DNA from: Kluyveromyces lactis
Taxonomy: Eukaryota; Ascomycota; Saccharomycetes; Saccharomycetales; Saccharomycetaceae
DNA: 64,000 bases
Assembly: GCF_000002515.2 (NCBI RefSeq)
Contig: NC_006038.1
Location: 558,001-622,000, forward strand
Reading direction: 5' to 3'
Shown: positions 18,636 to 28,590 of the stretch, in pieces
Layout: the number at the start of each line of letters is the position of its first letter
How positions within the stretch are numbered: the first letter of the stretch is position 1
Notes under the pieces: generated by a model
Seen by the model: the letters and a program-made list of their open reading frames with translations, nothing else
What the model was told of the DNA's origin: nothing
Databases searched by the model: none
Program-made: the position numbers and the translations under genes

Positions 18636-21089
18636 TTATTTGATACTGAATATCGATTTACCACCGCATTCATTGTGGTGATGGACAATTTGTTTCTTTC
18701 TCTTCCGTGCTGCAAGAGTGGCAGAATTCGCTAACGCAGAACCGCTGTTCCTGGACGCCACGGACGAGCTCCTGGAAATAGAAGCGGAAGAATTCGATTT
18801 CAAAATTGAGTTTGAGCCATTGGTATTCGTAGAGTCATCAGGGACCATTGAATTAAGCGACAGCGAACTGAGTTTTTCTTCCAGCTCTTTAGGCTTTCTA
18901 GATTCTTCTTCTTCTGGTTCTTTCCCCTCTGCTACTGAATTAAGTATATGTCCTGGTTCCATTGCACTTACAGGAATTGGATGTTCTTGTGTTCCAATAC
19001 TGGGAGAGGATATCCCCTTCTCGTCATCGTCAACATCCTTCGTCTTTTCCTCGTCTAGAGTGGGTAAAGTAGGAGCAACTGATTGTTCGGCAGAAGCATT
19101 GAATTTTGGAGATCCGTTAGCGGAACTTGACGCACTACGTCTGTTGGCCTCTTCTTCAGCAATGAATATCATGGACTTGGATTTGATCTTAGGGCTCTTC
19201 AAGTTAGATTCCAAAAATGGGTTGGTAGAATGTGATAAACCTGAATTTTCTTCGTTGAAAGAGGATCCAGTAGATGGGATATCGTGTGGAATTGGATCAT
19301 CGTCTGTAGTAGCTTTTCTCAATTCCGGCACCTTGATTGGTTCTTCTTCATATTCTTCGAAACATGATTCAATTTTAGCCATCCAAGGGTCGTTGAACAG
19401 ATCATCTATAGTATATCTTGTAGAAGCATCAGGATCCAATAACCGTAGACACACTCTGCTTGCCTCTACACTTCCTAATTTGCTGAATTCCGGATGTTCT
19501 GCACCTGGGCCTGATCTATAAACACCAGGTTTCCTAAAATGTGGGCTATGTTTGTTGAATTGCTCGTAAAATGCAATGTAATGTCTATATTTGGAATCAT
19601 CCTTGTGTGCTTCGGCGAACAAAGCAAACGGACAAACAAGGTTGAACATCAATATACCTAGGGCCCAAGTATCCATCTTGAACGGATCGTATTCTTCTTT
19701 ATCCTTGGGCACCGGTATAACCTTCTTCTTCTTTTCACTTAGAATCATAACTTCTGGTGGCACATGTGGTGGAGAACCACAATATCCTCTAATCTTAATT
19801 CTTTCACTGGTAGGATCTTCAGGGTCCTTGATACCGTACGTGGAGATACCGAAATCCGTTAATTTTAGGGCACCGTAGTCTGTCACTAGGACGTTTTCCA
19901 ACTTAATATCTCTGTGAGCGATACCTAATGAATGCATATGTCTGATACCTCTTGCAATCTGTTTGAAGCAACACCATTTCTCATCGAGCGGCTTTGTAGC
20001 CCACCCTGATAACGTCGTATAATGGAACATGTCTTGTACGCACTGCTGCATCAAGAAAGCCCAGCTTCTCTTTGGACCATTGGAGACACTTGGGGTCTTC
20101 ATGATATAGAAAGTCTTGATAATGTTGACATGGTTACTCACTTTCTTGGCGATCATGAATTCCGTGATACAACGGTGGTAGAAATGATCAGGCGTCTCGT
20201 CTTTAAACAATTTGAACCTTTTCAATGCGTAAACTTGTTTCTTGCGATATATCGAATGAACCGTCATCACCTGGGAGGAACCACCTTCACCCAACGTTTT
20301 CCTACCAGAATCAGCGAATGCAAAGTTATCCGTCAACATTACACTAGGCTGTTGCATGGATTCAGGCAAAAAGTCGTTCGGATTCTTCAAGGGCAACGGT
20401 AGAATGTTTTCACCTTTGGCATCACCCTCGGTCTGATAGAAACCCAACGACGTAGAAGACGGCGTCGCAGACGCAGAACTTGGCGAATGATACGCCTGTG
20501 ACACCGTTGGAGGACGCGAGTGCACGTCAAGGGATTCAAGAGGTATCCTTCCGTTAGCGGAATTCAGGAAAGGGTTCGTATTATGCGACGCAAGACTGGG
20601 AATAGCAGAAGACGACTTTATAACGTGCATATTCGAATTCATATCACGATCCTTTTCCCTATCCTTATGCAACAGAGACGCCCCTCTAGTACGAGACTTA
20701 CTCTCCAATTTGGGGGACATCCGAGGTCTCAACTCCCCGCCCGATAAGAACGGATTAGACCCCAACTGTTTGCCCTGTTCCACATGATGGGACTTGGACC
20801 GTCCAAAAATCTTCTTCAAAGGGTTCTTTGAATGCGAGGACGACGGAGTCGTCCCTGCTCCTGCTCCTGCTGCAGCAGGAGCATCGCCAATTGGCGATCT
20901 TCTTAAGGATCGCACAGATGAAGAACGGATAGGAACTCCATTCCCATTTCCGTCAGATGACGTAACTGCCTTGGCACCAGGAGTTGTCTCCTTCTTATGC
21001 AACAACTTGGCCATAGCGACTTTTTCCGACGAAGGTGTAGAAGACTTGATATCGTCCGGTATCATAGACCTGGAACTGGATAGCGTCAT
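18636..21089 (-). CDS. PTK2: Ser/Thr protein kinase, Ptk2/Ptk1 type (regulator of ion and polyamine transport)
   Basis: This 817-residue kinase belongs to the yeast Npr1/Hal5-related group. S. cerevisiae Ptk2 activates the plasma-membrane H+-ATPase Pma1 and high-affinity polyamine uptake. A long Ser-rich N-terminus contains NPF-type motifs. The conserved LPLPLKNPNDFLPESM precedes the kinase domain (about 265-575), with a Gly loop LGEGGSSQV, VAIK-equivalent YALKRF, catalytic loop HRDIKLEN (HRD at 392-394), DFGIS, and GSPPHVPPEV in place of APE. The C-terminus, ending near KKQIVHHH, also matches Ptk2. Length equals S. cerevisiae Ptk2 (818). Neighbours fit both ohnologues: PTK1 (YKL198C) lies next to PEX1 (YKL197C), and PTK2 (YJR059W) lies next to APS2 and CDC8 in S. 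cerevisiae. This is therefore the unduplicated parent gene. Confidence 0.93.
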   Translation of the reverse strand: MTLSSSRSMIPDDIKSSTPSSEKVAMAKLLHKKETTPGAKAVTSSDGNGNGVPIRSSSVRSLRRSPIGDAPAAAGAGAGTTPSSSHSKNPLKKIFGRSKSHHVEQGKQLGSNPFLSGGELRPRMSPKLESKSRTRGASLLHKDREKDRDMNSNMHVIKSSSAIPSLASHNTNPFLNSANGRIPLESLDVHSRPPTVSQAYHSPSSASATPSSTSLGFYQTEGDAKGENILPLPLKNPNDFLPESMQQPSVMLTDNFAFADSGRKTLGEGGSSQVMTVHSIYRKKQVYALKRFKLFKDETPDHFYHRCITEFMIAKKVSNHVNIIKTFYIMKTPSVSNGPKRSWAFLMQQCVQDMFHYTTLSGWATKPLDEKWCCFKQIARGIRHMHSLGIAHRDIKLENVLVTDYGALKLTDFGISTYGIKDPEDPTSERIKIRGYCGSPPHVPPEVMILSEKKKKVIPVPKDKEEYDPFKMDTWALGILMFNLVCPFALFAEAHKDDSKYRHYIAFYEQFNKHSPHFRKPGVYRSGPGAEHPEFSKLGSVEASRVCLRLLDPDASTRYTIDDLFNDPWMAKIESCFEEYEEEPIKVPELRKATTDDDPIPHDIPSTGSSFNEENSGLSHSTNPFLESNLKSPKIKSKSMIFIAEEEANRRSASSSANGSPKFNASAEQSVAPTLPTLDEEKTKDVDDDEKGISSPSIGTQEHPIPVSAMEPGHILNSVAEGKEPEEEESRKPKELEEKLSSLSLNSMVPDDSTNTNGSNSILKSNSSASISRSSSVASRNSGSALANSATLAARKRKKQIVHHHNECGGKSIFSIK

Positions 21090-21868
21090 AGCTCACTGTC
21101 TCACTGTCTCGCTGTGTCACTTTTCCTCTTGTATTGAAGACCAAAAGATTTATAACCTTTTTCCCTTAGTCTTTTTCGCTCTATTTTAAAACGTTCGATA
21201 AATTCTGTATTCTCAATATGCCACTCTCTGTAATACTAATTCGAAAACAAAAAAAAATCAAAAAAATCAAAAATCGATAATCAAAAAGTAAAATGAAAAA
21301 GAAAATGGAAATGAAGAAAGAAGAGAAACCGAGATTAAATATTGGAATGAGAGGGGGGTGGAGAGGAGAATTTAAAGCGTCAATTGAGATTAGTGAGATT
21401 AGCAGCTCGACTCAGTCAGGAAAGAGACAAGGCGGATGCGGCGGGAAAATGTAGGGTGAGTGAGAGGGAGAGTATGTGTGAGTCAGCAGCTTCAGTTATG
21501 CAGAAGGCTTCTTCGTATTTCAAGTCAGGCACCTGCTCGGGTTGTCAGGGCCCGAATATTGTCCCAATATACACGTTATTGTATACATATTGACTATCTC
21601 TGTCCTATCTGTCCTATCTACTATGCATATTATATATATATCAATTTCGCCATATGTCGCCAGACATTGCCGTATTATCATTCTCACTGTGCTATATCTA
21701 TGCTTTTTCCGCTTCTCTGGGGTATAGTGAGAAAATCAGGGAGGGAAAATGAGGAAGAGTCAGGGTAACAGTGTACACTACTAGCACATGCATGTGTTGG
21801 CGCATGTGGTTATACATGTGGTGGTGCCAGTACCATGTGTATGGAATGTCTGTGAAGAATGTCTTCTG
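21090..21868 (-). other. PTK2 upstream region and PEX1 3' flank
   Basis: This 779-bp gap between two leftward genes has a purine-rich stretch (21230-21380, A-rich then GA-rich) next to the PTK2 start and a dense CATGTG cluster at its PEX1 end. The open frames 21384-21593 and 21460-21768 look random. No gene or RNA is recognised. Confidence 0.5.
21785..21839. promoter_or_regulatory. Cluster of five CATGTG/CACATG E-box-like hexamers
   Basis: Five copies of CATGTG (one reverse) fall within 55 bp: 21785-21790 (CACATG), 21791-21796, 21803-21808, 21815-21820 and 21834-21839. Three consecutive starts are spaced 12 bp apart (21791, 21803, 21815). The cluster lies just beyond the PEX1 stop. It could be a bHLH binding array, an RNA-level 3'-end signal or chance expansion; the role is unknown. 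Confidence 0.5.
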
Positions 21869-22165
21869 CTATGCCAATGTAGTTCTTCCTCCGACCTCTT
21901 GGGAGGCTTCTCCTGAGGGCATCTTTCCCTCTCTATCTCCGATGAATTTCTGGTATATATGGCTTAGTTTTTGTAATTCATGAGTCGAAATGCTGGGTTT
22001 CGCTTCTTGACATGCGTCGAGCATGTCGTGCGTGGATATGGTTGGTTTCACGGATTGTACCGATTTGGAATTGCCATTCAACGTCGTAGCGTTTTCGAGT
22101 AGTTCTGTGATTCTGTCCATAGTTTCCTTGGTAACGGGTTTATCGCCTAGTGAGATGTAGTCTAG

Positions 22166-22218
<53 letters not shown>

Positions 22219-24862
22219 CTTGCATGGCTGAAGGCTGGCGATCCTCTTGTGTTTCCGCGTCTAAAGACCTGTGTACTGCTTTCAAATATGCATTGTAACT
22301 CATACCTTGCAAATCAGCACCGGTGAACCCTTCAGTTCTTATTGCTATCTCATGTAGATCCAAATCATCCTCCGTGTCCATCTTCAACGTTACAGCGCGT
22401 AATATATCCTCTCTTTCTGTGACATCTGGGATGTCACATATCACACTCTTGTCTAGACGGCCCGGTCTTAGCAATGCAGAATCGATAAGGTCCGGTCTGC
22501 TAGTGGCCGCTAGCACGTACACTCCATCGAGCCCCTCAGCACCGTCCATTTGGGTCAACATTTGGTTCACCACACGGTCAGTAACCCCGGTAGAGTCGTG
22601 ACCTCTCTTTGGTGCAATGGAATCGAACTCATCAAAAAAGAGGATACACGGTTTCGCAGCCTGAGCTCTATCAAAAAGATCTCGTACGCTTTGTTCTGAT
22701 GCACCGATGTACTTGTTCAAGATTTCTGGACCCTTGACGCTGATGAAATTTAGCCCGCACTGTTGGGCCACTGCACTGGCCAACATTGTCTTACCACAGC
22801 CGGGGTACCCGTACAACAGTATACCTGACCTCAACCTTAGTGGGGAACTGGCAAAAATCGGTGCGTATTTCGTGGGCCATTCTAAAGTCTCTAATAGTAG
22901 TCTTTTCGCGTTGGTGAGTCCACCAATATCAGACCATTTCACACCTGTACTCTTTTGTAATTTCACTGAGCGTAATGATGCTGGTGTAAATCCAGTAAGG
23001 CATGATTCCATCAACTCTCTGGTCAAAGTTAACGACGTGTCACTTGAAGTCAATAGTTCATAGAAGAACCTGTCCACTACTAACCTGAGATCAGCTGGCG
23101 AGTAACCCTCCGTTTCTATTGAGATATCTGCAATGTTCAAATCTGATTTTAAGTCGATGTCCTTTTCCTGTAGCAGTTGATTCAAAATGTCGTTTCTCTG
23201 GTATCTGGTAGGTGGCTTCAAAGTCCATATGTCTCCAATGAACTGCTTTTGAGAGAAAATTTTGTTTAAACTTTCTGATGATTTTGCAGTCATGACAATC
23301 TTAATGCAGTCGGGGTTCTTATTCATGATTTGTTCAGCTTCATTCATCATGATTTGCGTTAACTTGGTCGATGGCTGTGAGTAGAAGTTGCTCGATGAAG
23401 GTTGTTCCTCTGATGTCTTAATCGCAGAAAATAGCGAGTCCGCATTATCTAACAAGATAATGGAAGGCGCATGCCAGTATGCAATGTGCAATAGTTCAGA
23501 GATGTATTGTTTAGTTTTTGCTAGATTTGTAGAGTCTGGGATTGAATCACAATTGATATAGTTTACATGATACCCCGAATTTATTAGATCATGTCTGAGA
23601 TTTTCTAATATTATGGACTTACCCATCCCTGCTCCACCCTGAATAAGGAACGAATTGGACATTGCTAACGGACTCTTAACAGCGTTGATAATCTCATGGT
23701 ACATTTCAGTAATCCCCACAATTTGGGCCGGTTTGCTTAGAACTTTCTGAGCTGTGAACGATAGGTCTTTGGACTCTCCCAATTCAATGAGCTTCTCATT
23801 TGGAACCAAGCCAAACGGTACTTTTTTACCCTTCCCCAAATTCTTAAAATCCAAGGAGAATGGATGCCCACCAGGAACGATGAGACCATTGGTCAAAACT
23901 TTAAGGAGTCTCAATTTCTCAATATAATGTTCAAGTTCCGCAGAAACCTCAGAGTTCGGATGTATGATAACTTTGAACGCTACTTCGGGAATCTTAACAT
24001 AAGTTATCTTGATTTTGTAACCATTTGTCGGAGATAATTTTAGAACATGCCTCAACAGTTCACTCACTTTAACGTCATCGTCGGCCAAAGAACTGTCTTG
24101 AATTACTCTGCAACATATCTCATCAGGTTGCACTCCATCGATTCCTTCTTTTTCCTTCAGGCCTTCAATGGGATTCTGGACAAGACTCACCAAAGAATAA
24201 TCATGTTGAGGACCCTTTAATGCTATTGTGAAACCAATTAACTCTTCACCCAGAAGGGTCCTCTTTACAACACGTTCCGAGCCATTGATAACTAGCGTTT
24301 CATTGTCAAAGTTTTCCTCTTTAACCTTGGGAGAAACTATAACCAGTGTATCGTTTGTCAATCTTCCAACTTCTATGTCCTGTGGGGAAATGCTGTTGAT
24401 GGTGAATTTGCATACAAGGTTTTGCATGAAACATAACAATTTCGCTCTTTGCTTCACTAATCTTGTTTGATACAATATCTGATCCTGAAAATATGCTGAG
24501 TTTGCATCAATTCTCTCCCAGTCTTGAAACGTATTGGGTTCAACGTATACTTCATTAACAAAGGTGTCATTCCCGTACCTTTTCACCGAAATATCAACCA
24601 ATTGGCCCATCTGGAGTCTATACTCACCAGCTAAAATAGCATTCATCTCTAAGATGTGATCAGACCCATGGAAATTTTTGGAACTCTGACCATCCCAACC
24701 GACATAAGCATCAGAATTGATCCTGATTCCAAACTCTTGAATCGGTATGTTAGATTGATCAAGTAATTGGCATACTTTATTCGGAAGCCGCACCAAATTT
24801 GAGTCTAATTCCTGCGAAAACACCACCCTCAATCCTTGGAAACTTAGCTCCTGACCGTTCAT
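21869..24862 (-). CDS. PEX1: Peroxisomal AAA+ ATPase Pex1
   Basis: This 997-residue peroxin forms a hexamer with Pex6 that extracts ubiquitinated Pex5 receptor from the peroxisome membrane, powering matrix-protein import. The N-terminal PEX1-N fold is followed by two AAA domains. D1 has a degenerate core, with Walker A GGAGMGKS near 408 and LLDNADSLF instead of a DE box, as usual for Pex1. D2 is fully active, with Walker A GYPGCGKT near 684, Walker B FFDEFDS near 740 and a second region of homology ATSRPDLIDSALLRPGRLD. Near the C-terminus a run of 17 Gln codons is inserted. PEX1 is adjacent to PTK1 in S. cerevisiae, as here. It is divergent from APS2 across 232 bp. Confidence 0.97.
22166..22216 (-). 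repeat. CAA repeat coding for polyglutamine in Pex1
   Basis: Seventeen uninterrupted CAA codons are followed upstream by GAA CAA, placing a polyglutamine run in the C-terminal region of Pex1 after the D2 AAA domain. A pure repeat without CAG interruption is likely to vary in length among strains. Confidence 0.95.
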
Positions 24863-25094
24863 CCTCGTAGATATGTCTCAATTGATCTGAGGAACCTTTT
24901 TTACTATGTAATTTAAAAGGCAATGATTATCTTCTTAATTATGCCCGAACTTTGTTATTATAATCGTGATAACATTGAAAAATGACCGTTTCTTGAATAT
25001 GAAATAAATAACTCCACTCGCACAGTAAAGAAGTTGCCAAAGGGATTGGTAAGGGAGTAACGATCGAGACTTGGAATAATAACGGAAAGCAGCT

Positions 25095-25541
25095 ATGCCA
25101 GTGCAATTTATATTGTGTCTAAACAAACAAGGGATAGTGAGACTACTCAGATGGTTCGAGAAGCTAGATACTTCTCAGTACGCTACGCATCAAGAATACA
25201 TCCGTCAAGTGTTCAAAGTAATATCGCAACGAGACCATAGACGTCAGAGCAATTTCATTGAATTCTCGAAGCATACGAAATTAGTGTACAAGGGATATGC
25301 TGGATTATATTTTGTCATGGGAGTAGATAAACAGGATGAAGAATTGATATATTTGTCACAAATACATCTTTTTGTAGAAGTTTTGGATTCCTTCTTTGGG
25401 AACGTATGTGAATTGGACATTCTATTCAACTTTTACAAGACGTATTTGGTAATGGATGAAATGTTCATTGCAGGGGAGATACAAACCACGTCGAAAAAAG
25501 AGTTATTGGAACGAATCGGTCAATTAGATAGGTTAAATTAG
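25095..25541 (+). CDS. APS2: AP-2 clathrin adaptor sigma subunit
   Basis: This 148-residue small chain of the AP-2 adaptor acts in clathrin-associated cargo selection at the plasma membrane. The full longin-like sigma fold is present: VQFILCLNKQGIVRL at the start, FIEFSKHTKLVYKGYAGLYF, LSQIHLFVEVLDSFFGNVCELD and FNFYKTYLVMDEMFIAGEI. It matches S. cerevisiae Aps2 (147 residues) better than Aps1. The gene converges on CDC8 and their stop codons overlap: TAG at 25539-25541 here, and the CDC8 TAA on the other strand at 25538-25540. The same convergent pair (YJR058C/YJR057W) exists in S. cerevisiae. Confidence 0.97.
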   Translation: MPVQFILCLNKQGIVRLLRWFEKLDTSQYATHQEYIRQVFKVISQRDHRRQSNFIEFSKHTKLVYKGYAGLYFVMGVDKQDEELIYLSQIHLFVEVLDSFFGNVCELDILFNFYKTYLVMDEMFIAGEIQTTSKKELLERIGQLDRLN

Positions 25542-26164
25542 AAGTATACACATTCACCTAGTTCTTTATTTATAACGTCATGAATCAATGGTTTAATCTC
25601 GGAGAATACTTCGTCAATCGATTTGTCTGATACATCGATAACAATTCTATTTGAGTCTTTTATTTGGTCAAATACGTTGAAGAAAGTATCACGTACCTGT
25701 CTCTGGAACTCAACCTTTTCGTATCTTTCTTCTCCAAACCCCTCACGATCCCGCATGTTCGATGAATTCGAAAAGAATAAAGTCAAATCAGGTTTCAGCA
25801 ATCCTTTATCGGGATTGAAGCACCAAGAAATATCCATACCCTGGATCCCTTTAGCTGCCGAATATGCAACTCCGGAATATACGTATCTATCCAGCACTAC
25901 GTGTTTCCCGGCCTTCAACATGGAATGAATCTCTTCTTTTAACTCCCATCTATTAGCAGAGAAAAGAAGATGTATCGACTGAGCTGGAAGCTCGAAATCC
26001 TTATCTGTAAGGTATTGGTTAATCAACTGACCAATCTTAGTTGTTCTATCTGGGAATTTAATCAAAACGGCATCATTTCCTAATGCGTTGACCACATTTT
26101 CACACTGGGTAGACTTGCCAGTTCTATCCAGACCCTCAATCAAGATCAATTTACCTCGTACCAT
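25538..26164 (-). CDS. CDC8: Thymidylate kinase
   Basis: This 208-residue enzyme phosphorylates dTMP to dTDP with ATP and is essential for DNA replication. The open frame reaches 26236, but the family start is at 26162-26164: [20 protein letters not shown] matches S. cerevisiae [21 protein letters not shown]. The P-loop is [10 protein letters not shown]. Further motifs are LLFSANRWE, the DR motif in [16 protein letters not shown] and the LID region around [13 protein letters not shown]. Length is near the S. cerevisiae enzyme (216). It shares overlapping stop codons with APS2. An ACGCGA site about 90 bp upstream suggests G1/S expression by MBF. Confidence 0.97.
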   Translation of the reverse strand: [208 protein letters not shown]

Positions 26165-26254
26165 GGTTCTAATCTCTCTTACGGACACTCTTGAGTCCGC
26201 ATTTCCTATAAAAGATGCTAAAATTGCAATTCTCACTCAGAACAATGGTACCTT

Positions 26255-26260
26255 ACGCGA
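26255..26260 (+). promoter_or_regulatory. MluI-box-like site upstream of CDC8
   Basis: ACGCGA matches the core of the MBF (Mbp1-Swi6) site at five of six positions of ACGCGT and lies about 91 bp upstream of the CDC8 start. CDC8 is a classic MCB-controlled gene in S. cerevisiae. The match is short, so support comes mainly from context. Confidence 0.45.
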
Positions 26261-26363
26261 TACGTTATCTTATTTTTAATGTACATTTCACCAGTATCCA
26301 GAAGGGTTTGTAAATTGATAGTGTACCTGAAAATGCCACTTGGCCCTCAACTACAATTAGTAC

Positions 26364-26462
26364 CTCTCGGTAGCCAAGTTGGTTTAAGGCGCCAGACTGT
26401 AATTTGAAAACACAAAGCAATTTGTAATCTGGAGATCGGGCGTTCGACTCGCCCCCGGGAGA
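26364..26462 (+). tRNA. tRNA-Tyr (GUA) with intron
   Basis: The 99-nt gene gives a 75-nt mature tRNA after removal of a 24-nt intron (26403-26426) that starts one base after the anticodon GTA (26399-26401), the canonical position. The acceptor stem CTCTCGG pairs with CCGGGAG, and the T arm is CGGGCGTTCGACTCGCCC. The mature sequence is nearly that of S. cerevisiae tRNA-Tyr. The intron is longer than the 14 nt I recall for S. cerevisiae. T5 and T6 tracts at 26467-26471 and 26473-26478 terminate Pol III. It lies at the junction between the CDC8 and CDC14 blocks. Confidence 0.97.
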
Positions 26463-26888
26463 CTTCTTTTTGTTTTTTCTTCTACCTGTAATTCAAAGGC
26501 AATTGACGCACCCTAAACCGTCTCTCTTTTTATAAGGACCAACCATAAAAATTATTGGCAACTGACTTCTTTCAGTAGCTATATATTCCTTCAATTGCTG
26601 CAAATACTTATCCTACCTTTCCTTGAGCATGTATGCATCTCTTTATTCCACGTCTGCAACAATCGTTTTGGTTTCCCTCTGTTAGTAAATTGACAAAGAC
26701 TGAAAAACCAAAACAATTAAATTTTCGAAAACAGAAAGCTGCAAGAATGTTCACAGAGGGAAGCTGGTCGTTGATACAGCCATTGTTGGGTTCTTCCAAG
26801 GTCATTTACTAGTCTAGATTACGCTTTAAGTTAGTGGGTTTGATTTGGTGTGCGTAGCAGTGTGGTTTCAATATTATTTTGTTGAACA
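26463..26888 (+). other. Region between tRNA-Tyr and CDC14
   Basis: These 426 bp hold the tRNA terminators and the CDC14 promoter. The region is AT-rich, with no additional gene and no clear motif. Confidence 0.5.
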
Positions 26889-28415
26889 ATGGGTAAGCGT
26901 CTTTCTATGGATAATACCATAGAATTTTTGAAAGGAAGGGTTTACCTTGGAGCGTATGACTATGTTCCAGAGGATGACGATGAAGTCGTGTATTTTACCG
27001 TTGAAAACACACTTTTCTATAATAGATTTCATCTTGATTTTGGACCCATGCATATCGGACACTTGTACCGTTACGCTGTAATATTTCATGAGATCTTGAA
27101 TGATCCAGAGAATTTCCAGAAAGCGGTGGTTTTTTATTCGTCTACATCGACGAGACAACGCGCAAACGCTGCTTGTATGCTGTGTTGCTACATGGTATTG
27201 ATCCAGGGTTGGACTCCTCATCAAGTTTTGCAGCCGTTGGCTCAAGTAGATCCTCCGTTTATGCCATTTAGAGATGCAGGTTATTCGAACGCCGATTTTG
27301 AAATTACAATTCAAGATATAGTATATGGTATCTGGAGAGCAAAAGAGAATGGATTGATTGATCTTTCGAATTTCCAATTAGAAACTTATGAAAAATATGA
27401 AAGAGTAGAGAATGGTGATTTAAACGCATTGACTCCAGATTTCATTGCTTTTGCTTCGCCACAAGAGGAGATGCGCCGACACCAAGCATTATCTTCTGCG
27501 ACTAAGTCCCACTTGAATCAACCCTTCCGTAAAGTGTTGGATTATTTTAAAGAGAACGATGTTCAATTGGTCGTTAGATTAAACTCCCATCTTTACAACA
27601 AGAAACATTTCGAAGATATCGGCATACAGCATCTGGATATGATTTTTGAAGATGGAACTTGTCCCGATTTATCAATTGTGCAAAATTTCGTAGGGGCAGC
27701 AGAAACCATAATAAAGCAAGGCGGTAAAATCGCAGTCCATTGTAAGGCCGGGTTAGGAAGAACAGGATGTTTAATCGGTGCGCATTTGATATACACTTAC
27801 GGATTCACTGCAAATGAATGCATTGGGTTCTTGAGATTTATGAGACCTGGTATGGTTGTTGGACCTCAACAGCATTGGTTGTATCTAAATCAAAATTCTT
27901 TTAGAGAATGGAAATATACCATGCGGTTATCACAGGAACCAAGCGATGTGATCGGAGGACTATACCCATTGATCACCGTGGAAGAGTATAAGCAGCAAAA
28001 GAGAAAGAAGAAAGTAAATTACGAAGCAGAATATACCCAAGATGATCATACAATGACTCCTCCGTCTGTATCAAAGAAAACAATAGGCTTTCAAAAGAAC
28101 TCGCATACCGCAGTACCTCAACAATCTCCTGGTCAACCAAGAAAGGGACATGGAGGCAACACAATCGAAGACATCAACAAGAAGGAAAACCAGGTTGCCG
28201 CCAAGATTACCGATAATAACAGTGACATAGATGATTCCATGAATACTGATAATAGCATGAAAACGTCTCCAAATGACACAAGACAAGTTAACAACTCGTC
28301 TATAGAAGACACAGACGCATTGAGACAAATTCTGCCTAAAAACAGACGTCTGGCGTCATCAAACGGAAAAAGAACCACCAGTGGGGTCAGAAAGATATCG
28401 TCGAGTAAGAGATAG
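26889..28415 (+). CDS. CDC14: Cdc14 dual-specificity phosphatase (mitotic exit)
   Basis: This 508-residue phosphatase reverses Cdk1 phosphorylation to drive mitotic exit. In budding yeasts it is held in the nucleolus by Net1 until anaphase. Tandem DSP-like domains occupy the first about 350 residues. Domain A has FYNRFHLDFGPMHIGHLYR; domain B has the signature HCKAGLGRTG at 284-293, with catalytic Cys285, and the conserved FMRPGMVVGPQQHW. The diverged C-terminal tail carries SPGQPRKGHGGNTIEDIN and LPKNRRLASS, motifs shared with S. cerevisiae Cdc14 and linked to localisation and Cdk/Cdc5 control. ECO1 converges on it 175 bp away, as in S. cerevisiae (YFR028C/YFR027W). Confidence 0.98.
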   Translation: MGKRLSMDNTIEFLKGRVYLGAYDYVPEDDDEVVYFTVENTLFYNRFHLDFGPMHIGHLYRYAVIFHEILNDPENFQKAVVFYSSTSTRQRANAACMLCCYMVLIQGWTPHQVLQPLAQVDPPFMPFRDAGYSNADFEITIQDIVYGIWRAKENGLIDLSNFQLETYEKYERVENGDLNALTPDFIAFASPQEEMRRHQALSSATKSHLNQPFRKVLDYFKENDVQLVVRLNSHLYNKKHFEDIGIQHLDMIFEDGTCPDLSIVQNFVGAAETIIKQGGKIAVHCKAGLGRTGCLIGAHLIYTYGFTANECIGFLRFMRPGMVVGPQQHWLYLNQNSFREWKYTMRLSQEPSDVIGGLYPLITVEEYKQQKRKKKVNYEAEYTQDDHTMTPPSVSKKTIGFQKNSHTAVPQQSPGQPRKGHGGNTIEDINKKENQVAAKITDNNSDIDDSMNTDNSMKTSPNDTRQVNNSSIEDTDALRQILPKNRRLASSNGKRTTSGVRKISSSKR

Positions 28416-28590
28416 AGATTGACCGTTGTACGAATATTTTGCCTGTGTTGGTTACAGTTTTGCAAGTAGAAACCAAATCAGCTTTCATATCAATTTCACA
28501 TAATTACACGCTTTGGTTGCAACCGTCTATGCAGTTGGATGCTTCTCTTTTATTCGTTTCGTTATTCATCTACTTGCATACTAATATGTA

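Noticed and set aside
18718-19521. A 267-codon plus-strand frame antisense to PTK2
   Set aside because: It lies opposite the low-complexity Ser-rich C-terminus of the kinase. Its composition mirrors that region and no family is recognised.
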